A stretch of DNA of 38,726 nucleotides, from positions 1 to 38,726 of the forward strand of contig JBKPSR010000115.1 in assembly GCA_046735115.1 (NCBI GenBank), in the 5' to 3' direction. Shown here in pieces: positions 6,736 to 12,880 of the stretch (within the stretch, counting starts at the first letter, position 1; each line of letters starts with the position of its first letter). The notes below the pieces were generated by a model, which did no database searches, was not told where the DNA came from, and saw only the letters and a list, made by a program, of their open reading frames with translations. Origin of the DNA: JACVRW01 sp046735115. GTDB lineage: Bacteria > Actinomycetota > Thermoleophilia > Solirubrobacterales > Thermoleophilaceae. Made by a program: the position numbers and the translations under genes.

Positions 6736-8643
6736 TTGAAGAAGCAGTTGCTCGTCTCGGTGGACCGAGGCGAAACCAGAGTCGCGATCCTCGAATCGGA
6801 GGGCCGCCCCTCCGGAGGTAAGCGGCAGAAGCAGGCCGACGATTGGCGCGTTGCCGAGCTCTACATAGAGCGCAAGGGCAGCCGCTCGATCGTCGGAAAC
6901 GTCTACAAGGGCAAGGTCGACAACGTCCTTCCCGGCCTCGAGGCCGCGTTCGTGGACATCGGCCTCGAGAAGAACGGCTTCCTCCACGCCGACGACGTGG
7001 TCTTCCCGGGGGTCGAGGTGGCGCGCCGTGGGCGCACCGGCCGCGGCGGCGGCAAGGGCAAGCGCATCACCGAGCTGTTGAAGCCCGGCCAGGAGATCCT
7101 GGTTCAGGCGATCAAGGACCCGCTGAAGACGAAGGGCCCGCGCCTGTCGATGCAGCTCTCGATCGCGGGGCGCTACCTCGTGTACGTGCCGCAGGGCGAG
7201 GGCGTCGGCGTGTCGCGCCGGCTGGAGGACAAGGAGCGCGACCGGCTGCGCCGGGCCGCGCAGAAGATCGACATGGGCGAGGGCGGCGTGATCGTCCGCA
7301 CGGCGGCGCAGGGCGCGACGCGCGAGGACTTCGAGCGCGAGATCAAGTATCTCCACAAGCTCCACGAGGTGCTTCAGCAGCGCGGCAAGGAGACCCAGGC
7401 GCCGGCGATGGCCTTTCAGGAGGCGGACCTGTCGGTGCGAGTGGCGCGCGACATCTTCTCGGGCGAGTTCGAGAAGGCGATCGTCGACGACCCGAAGCAG
7501 CACCACCGGCTCGAATCATTCTTCAATCGGACGGCGCCGGAGCTGGTCGAGCGGCTCGAGTTCTACGACGACAAGGACGAGCCTCTGTTCGACAAGTACG
7601 GCGTGGAGGACGCGATCCAGTCGGTCCTGAAGCGCCGCGTCGACCTGCCGAGCGGCGGCTACCTGATGATCGACTACGCCGAGGCGATGACGGTCATCGA
7701 CGTGAACTCGGGCTCGTTCACCGGCCGCGGGAAGGGCGCCAAGCTCGAGGACACGATCACGAAGACGAACCTCGAGGCCGCCGAGGAGGTCGTCCGCCAG
7801 CTGAGGCTGCGCGACATCGGCGGCATCATCGTCATCGACTTCATCGACATGGCGCGGGCGCGGAACCGCGACACGGTGCTGAAGACGCTGCGAAAGTCGC
7901 TCGACGAGGACCGCACGAAGACCTACGTGGTCGAGATCTCGCCGCTCGGGCTCGTCGAGATGACGCGCCAGAACGTCACGGACGGCGTGCGCGAGATCAT
8001 GACCAAGCCCTGCCCGGTATGCGACGGCGAGGGCGTGGTGCTCTCCGAGGAGACGGTGGCGATCGAGGTCGAGCGCTGGCTGCGCGACCTCGCTGCCGAG
8101 CGCCCGCGGGCGCCCGCCTTCCTGGTGCGGCTGCACCCGAAGGTCGCGTCGATCCTGGTGGGCGGGCACGGAGTGGAGGGCCCGATCCACGAGCTCGAGC
8201 AGGAGACGGGCAGGCACTTCCACTTCGAGGGCACCGAGGCGCTCCCGATCGACCACTTCGAGGTGGTGCTCGAGGGCACGGCCGACGAGATCGAGGAGCG
8301 CGCGCTGCCGTTCCGCGAGGGCGAGGAGGTCCTCGTCCATATCGAGGAGCCGCACATGTACAACGAGGACGACGCGGTCGCGAAGCTCGACGGCTACGTC
8401 GTCTCGGTGCTGGGAGCGGCGAGCCTGGTAGGTGAGAAGACGCTCGTCCGGATCGACAAGGTGGGGCGAAGCGCAGCCGAGGCGACGCTGGTGAACCCGC
8501 CCGAGGGCGTGACCTCGTCCCGTGGCTCCGCCAGCGCGGTCGGATCCGCGGACGGCGGATCGAACGGGCGTCGCCGCCGGCGCGGCCGCCGCGGCGGCCG
8601 TGGCCGGCGCAAGAAGGCGGAGTCAGGCAGTTCGTCTTCGTAG
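6736..8643 (+). CDS. rng: Ribonuclease E/G family endoribonuclease with C-terminal OB-like domain and Arg/Gly tail
   Basis: This is a single-strand-specific endoribonuclease of the RNase E/G family, expected to act in rRNA/tRNA maturation and mRNA decay. The 635-residue order is an S1 RNA-binding domain (about 40-140, VGNVYKGKVDNVLPGLEAAF) interrupted by a Gly/Arg insert near 95-108; a 5'-sensor/RNase H-like region; a DNase I-like catalytic core with Asp322 (DVNSG) and Asp368 (VIDFIDM), matching the E. coli catalytic pair; and a Zn-link with Cys426/Cys429 (CPVC). After the small domain comes a segment at about 516-590 that reads like a TRAM/OB fold, then a Ser/Gly/Arg tail (GRRRRRGRRGGRGRRKK). 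TTG 6736 is chosen because AAGGG lies 8 nt upstream and MKKQLLVS is the family start. Confidence 0.95.
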   Translation: MKKQLLVSVDRGETRVAILESEGRPSGGKRQKQADDWRVAELYIERKGSRSIVGNVYKGKVDNVLPGLEAAFVDIGLEKNGFLHADDVVFPGVEVARRGRTGRGGGKGKRITELLKPGQEILVQAIKDPLKTKGPRLSMQLSIAGRYLVYVPQGEGVGVSRRLEDKERDRLRRAAQKIDMGEGGVIVRTAAQGATREDFEREIKYLHKLHEVLQQRGKETQAPAMAFQEADLSVRVARDIFSGEFEKAIVDDPKQHHRLESFFNRTAPELVERLEFYDDKDEPLFDKYGVEDAIQSVLKRRVDLPSGGYLMIDYAEAMTVIDVNSGSFTGRGKGAKLEDTITKTNLEAAEEVVRQLRLRDIGGIIVIDFIDMARARNRDTVLKTLRKSLDEDRTKTYVVEISPLGLVEMTRQNVTDGVREIMTKPCPVCDGEGVVLSEETVAIEVERWLRDLAAERPRAPAFLVRLHPKVASILVGGHGVEGPIHELEQETGRHFHFEGTEALPIDHFEVVLEGTADEIEERALPFREGEEVLVHIEEPHMYNEDDAVAKLDGYVVSVLGAASLVGEKTLVRIDKVGRSAAEATLVNPPEGVTSSRGSASAVGSADGGSNGRRRRRGRRGGRGRRKKAESGSSSS

Positions 8644-9231
8644 CCCCGCCTCGTCGTAGGCCGCGTCGATGAGCGGGTCGTAGTGGCCCGCGGCGAGGTC
8701 GCCGAGCGGATCCCTGGTGTGGCGCGCCAGCTCGCGCGCGGGGAGCGAGAAGGCGGCTCTCATCGCGACCAGGCGGCGGCGGTCCTCGGAGGTCAGATCG
8801 AGGAGCCGGTCCGTGGCGTTCAGGTCGCGGAACTGACTGATCCGGCCGGGCAGCGTCGCGATCAGCAGGATCGAGGCCGGTATGGCGAAGAACAGGAAGC
8901 CGAGCAGGTTCGCCAGGTCGTGGATCCGGTCCTCGCCGTCGCTCCCGGCTTGGGCCACCTCGCCGCCGGTGCCGGAGCCGGCATCGCTCAGCGCGTTCTC
9001 GACATCGCCTCCGACGACCGGGATGCCCGAGGCGGCCTCGCCCGCCTCCTCGAAGCCCTTCTGGACGACCTCTCCGCTGTCGCGCACGCCGGTGCCAAGG
9101 ACGGCGAGCTTGTCGACGGTGTCGTGGACCTTCAGGGCGGTCCAGGCGAGCACGATCAGCGTGAGGAGGACGAGGGCGTCCTTTGCGACCGCGCGGCCGC
9201 GGTCATCGGCGGTGTCGGGATAGATGCGCAT
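8623..9231 (-). CDS. Hypothetical protein with two membrane helices
   Basis: The gene is not recognised. The 202-residue product has a short charged N-terminus, a hydrophobic helix at about residues 18-37 (LVLLTLIVLAWTALKV), a soluble Gly/Asp/Glu-rich middle (about 40-105), a second helix at about 106-129 (NLLGFLFFAIPASILLIA) and an Arg-rich C-terminal domain of about 70 residues. If both helices span the membrane, the acidic middle part lies outside and both ends inside. Codon usage is typical of real genes here. It starts at ATG 9231 and converges on rng; the two coding sequences overlap by 21 nt. It is divergent from the tyrosinase gene. No function is proposed. Confidence 0.75.
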   Translation of the reverse strand: MRIYPDTADDRGRAVAKDALVLLTLIVLAWTALKVHDTVDKLAVLGTGVRDSGEVVQKGFEEAGEAASGIPVVGGDVENALSDAGSGTGGEVAQAGSDGEDRIHDLANLLGFLFFAIPASILLIATLPGRISQFRDLNATDRLLDLTSEDRRRLVAMRAAFSLPARELARHTRDPLGDLAAGHYDPLIDAAYDEAGLRRRTA

Positions 9232-9256
9232 ATCGCCGGATTACCCGGTGCGGGCG

Positions 9257-9286
9257 TTGCGCGGCGCTCTCCCGCTGGGGTACGTT
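9257..9286 (+). promoter_or_regulatory. Candidate promoter of the tyrosinase operon
   Basis: TTGCGC (9257-9262) and TACGTT (9281-9286) are separated by 18 nt, and the TAnnnT box matches the one recurring in this window. The predicted start leaves a leader of roughly 22 nt, long enough for the AGGCAGG ribosome-binding site at 9304-9310 before ATG 9316. Confidence 0.5.
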
Positions 9287-9315
9287 CGCCCTCACCCGAG
9301 CAAAGGCAGGCCTCC

Positions 9316-10770
9316 ATGGCGGATTTCGTCCGTAGGGACATCTGGGCGCTCGAGGAAGAGGCGGGCAAGTGGCATCCGATCACCGAGGCGTACGCCCGCG
9401 CGGTCGGGGTCATGCAGGGCCGCGACGACGACCACCCGACCAGCTGGGCCTACCAGGCCGCGGTGCACGGCGCGCCCCCGGGCGTGCCGCGCGACGAGTT
9501 CCTGGATCAGTGCCAGCACAACACCTGGTTCTTCCTGCCGTGGCATCGCATGTACCTGCACTTCTTCGAGGAGATCGTTCGCGCCGCGCTTGCGGAGGTC
9601 GACGAGGTCGCGGACGACGTCAAGTCCACCTGGGCGCTGCCGTACTGGAACTACGATCGCGGCGGCGGAACCGCGGCTCTCCCTCCGGCGTTCCTCGAGC
9701 CGACGCTCGCGGACGGCCAGACGCCGAACCCTCTCTTCACCGAGCTGCGCGACCCGAACATCGCGGCGGGCGGGGAGCTGAATCCGTTCGCGACCTCGGC
9801 CGCCGGCGCGCTGCGGGAGCGCTTCTTCGCACACGACCCGGTACCGGGTGGGACGGTCGGCTTCGGCGGCCCGAGGACCGGATGGAACCACTTCAACGAG
9901 AGCGCCGACGCGGCGCCGGGAGCGCTCGAGCAGACGCCGCATAACCTGGTGCACGGCGGCGTCGGGGGGCCGAACGGGCTGATGAGCGCCTTCGACACGG
10001 CGCCGCTCGACCCGGTCTTCTGGCTTCACCATGCGAACATCGACCGGCTGTGGGAGGCGTGGTTCAACCAGGGCGGTCGAAAGAACCCGAGCCGGGCGGC
10101 TTGGCGGGACGAGCCGTTCGACTTCCACCAGGCCGACGGGACGCCCGTTCGGATGACGTCAACCGAGGTCGTCCACCCAGGCTCGCTCGGCTACGAGTAC
10201 GAGGAACTCGCGGTGCCCGAGCTCGTTGCCGGGGGAGGAGGCGGCGTGCCGCCCGAGCCGCCGCCTGACCGTCCGTCCGAGCTGGTCGGCGCGACCGAGG
10301 CGCCGCTCACGCTCACCGGCCAGTCCGAGCAGGTGACGATCCCGCTCTCCGAGCCCGCCGGGCCGGCCGCGCTGACGGAGTCGACCGAGCGACCGCGCGT
10401 GTACGTGAACGTCGAGGGCATCCAGGGAGAGCGGAATCCCGGGCTCTCCTACGCCGTCTACGTGAACCTTCCCGAGGACGAGGAGCCCGGCACGGCGCAG
10501 CGCCACCACGTCGGCAACGTCTCCTTCTTCGGCATCGAGCGCGCCCGCGACGTCGAGGCCGACCACCGCGGCGGCCCCGGGCTCCGCTACGCCTTCGACA
10601 TCACGGACCTCGCGAACACGCTGGAGTCCGAGGGCCGCTGGGATCCGGCCCAGGTGAAGGTGAGCTTCGAGCCGATCCGGTCGCTGCCGCCGGCCGGCGA
10701 GGAGGCGGTGCCCGCACTGGTCGACCTGCCGCCGGTGACCATCGGCCGGGTGGGGATCTACTACCAGTGA
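9316..10770 (+). CDS. Tyrosinase / polyphenol oxidase-like type 3 copper enzyme
   Basis: Type 3 copper oxidases hydroxylate monophenols and/or oxidise catechols to quinones. In the 484-residue product the CuA candidate histidines are His51 (AAVHG), His68 (CQHNTWFFLPWHR) and His77, and the CuB ones are His209 and His213 (TPHNLVHGG) plus the HH pair at 238-239 (FWLHHANIDRLW). Cys66, two residues before His68, could form the Cys-His thioether known in some members. The C-terminal part (about 365-484, with YVNVEG, HHVGNVSFFG and VGIYYQ) resembles the beta domain that follows the catalytic domain in plant-type polyphenol oxidases. No signal peptide is visible, so it is probably cytoplasmic or released by another route. 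ATG 9316 follows AGGCAGG. The stop overlaps the DUF2182 start (GTGA). Monophenolase versus diphenolase activity cannot be told from sequence. Confidence 0.93.
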   Translation: MADFVRRDIWALEEEAGKWHPITEAYARAVGVMQGRDDDHPTSWAYQAAVHGAPPGVPRDEFLDQCQHNTWFFLPWHRMYLHFFEEIVRAALAEVDEVADDVKSTWALPYWNYDRGGGTAALPPAFLEPTLADGQTPNPLFTELRDPNIAAGGELNPFATSAAGALRERFFAHDPVPGGTVGFGGPRTGWNHFNESADAAPGALEQTPHNLVHGGVGGPNGLMSAFDTAPLDPVFWLHHANIDRLWEAWFNQGGRKNPSRAAWRDEPFDFHQADGTPVRMTSTEVVHPGSLGYEYEELAVPELVAGGGGGVPPEPPPDRPSELVGATEAPLTLTGQSEQVTIPLSEPAGPAALTESTERPRVYVNVEGIQGERNPGLSYAVYVNLPEDEEPGTAQRHHVGNVSFFGIERARDVEADHRGGPGLRYAFDITDLANTLESEGRWDPAQVKVSFEPIRSLPPAGEEAVPALVDLPPVTIGRVGIYYQ

Positions 10771-11429
10771 CGGCGCTCGCGCTCAGGCGCAGCACGTGGA
10801 GCCATCCCGAGCTGGGCGCCGCGGCGGGCGCGGCCGCGGCGTGGGGACTGCTCGTCGCCCACGCGCTCCACCCGCACGCGGGGACCGAGCCGTACGTCCT
10901 GGCGCTGTCCGGCTGGGTCCTGATGGTGGCGGCGATGATGGTGCCCGGCACCCTGGCGGACGTGCGCCGCCTCGCGCTGGCCAGCATGTGGGAGCGCCGA
11001 CAGCGGACGATCGCCGTCTTCCTCGGGGCGTACATCACCACCTGGACCGGCTTCGGGGCGCTGGCGCTCGCTGCCCTGCCGACCCTGGGCTTGGGTGTGG
11101 GCGTCCTGGTGGCAGCGGCATCGGCCTGGGAGCTCAGCCCGTTCAAGTGGCGCGCGGTCCGCCGCTGCCACCTGATCGACCCGCTGCCGCCGCGCGGCTC
11201 GCGCGCCGACGCGGCGTGCGCCCGCGCGGGGTTTCGCTACGCCCGGCGCTGCGTGGCGAGCTGCTGGCCGCTGATGCTCGCCATGGCCGCTGCGGGGCAC
11301 CTCGCGCTCGGGCTGATGGCGCTCGCGACGGTCGTGGTCACCGCCGAGAAGACCGTCTCGCGGAGCGCGCGCCTGCGCGGGCCCGCTGCCGCCCTGCTGG
11401 CCGGCGCCGCCGTCGTCGTACTGCTCTAG
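10767..11429 (+). CDS. DUF2182 (COG5486-type) integral membrane protein
   Basis: The 220-residue protein has five to six predicted membrane helices. It shows the DUF2182 landmarks: an Ala/Met-rich helix with VAAMMVPG (about residues 53-61), a W-E-L-x-PFKW motif before a Cys (RRCHLIDP), and a CVASCW-PLM segment in the next helix (a Cys-x3-Cys pair), ending in an AEK motif. The family is described as predicted metal-binding membrane proteins of unknown function. Here it is coupled to a copper oxidase gene by a GTGA overlap, so a role in copper supply or in handling the enzyme's products is a reasonable inference but unproven. The stop shares the tetranucleotide CTAG with the stop of the convergent methyltransferase. 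Confidence 0.85.
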   Translation: MTALALRRSTWSHPELGAAAGAAAAWGLLVAHALHPHAGTEPYVLALSGWVLMVAAMMVPGTLADVRRLALASMWERRQRTIAVFLGAYITTWTGFGALALAALPTLGLGVGVLVAAASAWELSPFKWRAVRRCHLIDPLPPRGSRADAACARAGFRYARRCVASCWPLMLAMAAAGHLALGLMALATVVVTAEKTVSRSARLRGPAAALLAGAAVVVLL

Positions 11430-12316
11430 CCGGCCGGCGCCGTGGCCGTGACGATCCAGGTCGAGGCCAGGCTCCAGATCGAGCCGTCGTCGCGGCGGTA
11501 CTCCGCCAGGCCCTCGCGCAGAGCGGCCTCGACCTGGGGCACGAGATGCGCCGCGCGGTCGCCCTGGAGGCGAAGGATCTCTCCGGCGGGCCCGATCGAC
11601 ATCACCAGGTCGAGCGCCTCCTCGAGGTCCTTGCCGCCCAGGATCTCGAGATCGCAGCGCCGGAGCGAGATGTCCTCGTAGCCGGCATGCACCAGCATGT
11701 CGGTAACGGTGTCGGCGTTGGCCATCGAGAACGGCCCCGGGCCGCAGGTGGGCTCGTCGTACTCCTCGGGCCTCTGCACGATGGCCTCGACGATCTGCTG
11801 CGCACGATACAGCCAGACGTTGTCCTCGCGCCGGCGCCACACGACCATCGTCAGTGGCCCGCCCGGCACAAGCGACTTCCGCACGTTCCGCAGCGCCGCG
11901 ACGGGGCTGATGAAGAACATGGTGCCCATGCGCGAGAACGCGGCGTCGTAGGGCCCCTGAAGCGGGTCGGTCTGGACGTCGGCCACGAAGAAGCGCGCGT
12001 TCCGGGCGCCGGCCTCCTCCGCCTCGCGCGTGGCGGCGTCAATGAAGTTCTGAGCCGCGTCGACCCCGACCGCCTCGCCGCTCGGGCCGACGAGCGCGGC
12101 GATCTGCTGAGTCGTGTCGCCGAAGCCGCAGCCGATGTCGAGCACGCGCTGTCCCTCCTGCGGCGGGGTCAGCCGGAGCGCCTCGTCACCGTGCGCGCCG
12201 AGGCCGGCCGTGACGATGTGGCGGAACTTGACGAACCTGTCGAAGAGCGGTCCGTCCCAGGCCTGGATCGCCTCGGCGTTCGCGCCGGAACCCCAGCGCG
12301 TCTCGGTGCTGCTCAC
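11426..12316 (-). CDS. Class I SAM-dependent methyltransferase
   Basis: The 296-residue protein contains the SAM-binding motif I (VLDIGCGFGDTT, about residues 59-70), the acidic motif II at the end of strand 2 (AVGVDAA), a motif near FFVADVQTDPL for the adenine, and the post-core PYDAAFSRMGTMFF. This is the common small-molecule methyltransferase fold seen in the UbiE/COQ5 group; the substrate is unknown. GTG 12316 is the likely start, with AAGG about 10 nt upstream. It lies downstream of the molybdopterin oxidoreductase pair on the same strand (104-nt gap), so it may share their transcript. Its stop overlaps that of DUF2182 within CTAG. Confidence 0.88.
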   Translation of the reverse strand: MSSTETRWGSGANAEAIQAWDGPLFDRFVKFRHIVTAGLGAHGDEALRLTPPQEGQRVLDIGCGFGDTTQQIAALVGPSGEAVGVDAAQNFIDAATREAEEAGARNARFFVADVQTDPLQGPYDAAFSRMGTMFFISPVAALRNVRKSLVPGGPLTMVVWRRREDNVWLYRAQQIVEAIVQRPEEYDEPTCGPGPFSMANADTVTDMLVHAGYEDISLRRCDLEILGGKDLEEALDLVMSIGPAGEILRLQGDRAAHLVPQVEAALREGLAEYRRDDGSIWSLASTWIVTATAPAG

Positions 12317-12420
12317 GAGTCATCATCCTTGGTCATGCGCCAGACCTCAGGATAGGCGCTGCTTCAGCGCTGCGGGCGGCGGCAGCGGGTTGCCGATCGG
12401 CTGGAGCATGACGCGCTCGT

Positions 12421-12879
12421 TCACTCCGCCACGACCAGGGCCTGCGGAGCCGCCTCCATCAGGCGCGACTTCAGCCACTTCAGCTGCGTCGCCGTCTCGC
12501 CCTCGCACGCCTGGACGACCTCGAGCAGATCGGTGTCGCGGGCCCCCTGCGCCGCCTGGCCCACGAGCGTCCAGGCCATGTCGCACTCGGAGGCCATCAG
12601 GTACAGGTCGTGCAGGTCGCGCAGCAGGCCGAGCGGGCCCTCGCGCGTGCCCTCGAAGAGCGTGGCATGGAGCCGGTCCGGCTCCGCCGGAGCGTCCTCC
12701 CCGTAGTGCTCCGCGAACGGCGCGAGCGACTCCGCGTGCCGGTCGCACTGGCGCGCGAGCCGCCGGCACTGGTGGAACACGTCGTGCTCGTCGCGATGCG
12801 CCTCGCCGACCTCGCGGAACGCCTGGCCGAGCGTCTCCTGGGAGCGGTGCAGCAGGCCGAGGTAGTGAGCGAGCTGCAC
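12421..12879 (-). CDS. Small His-rich all-helical protein, partner of the molybdopterin oxidoreductase
   Basis: No family name can be given. The 152-residue product looks entirely alpha-helical, with two long amphipathic helical stretches (about 1-60 and 80-140) of a four-helix-bundle type. It is rich in His, Glu and Cys in repeating spacing (EAHRDEHDVFHQC, CDRHAESL, AEHYGE, ASECDMAW). This composition resembles ferritin-like or hemerythrin-like metal carriers but has no complete diagnostic motif. GTG 12879 follows GGGGAGGG about 6 nt upstream and begins one base after the stop of the upstream oxidoreductase gene. This tight coupling suggests a subunit, electron-transfer partner or maturation factor for that enzyme (inference). 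Confidence 0.75.
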   Translation of the reverse strand: MQLAHYLGLLHRSQETLGQAFREVGEAHRDEHDVFHQCRRLARQCDRHAESLAPFAEHYGEDAPAEPDRLHATLFEGTREGPLGLLRDLHDLYLMASECDMAWTLVGQAAQGARDTDLLEVVQACEGETATQLKWLKSRLMEAAPQALVVAE

Positions 12880-12880
12880 G

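Noticed and set aside
8683..9315. In-frame extension of the tyrosinase by 211 codons upstream of ATG 9316
   Set aside because: It runs opposite the two-TM protein gene, has no domain, and lies upstream of the promoter and ribosome-binding site found before ATG 9316.
11430..11440. GCCGGCCGGC-type palindrome as a regulatory site
   Set aside because: Short GC palindromes of this kind occur by chance many times in the window, and this one lies inside the methyltransferase coding end.
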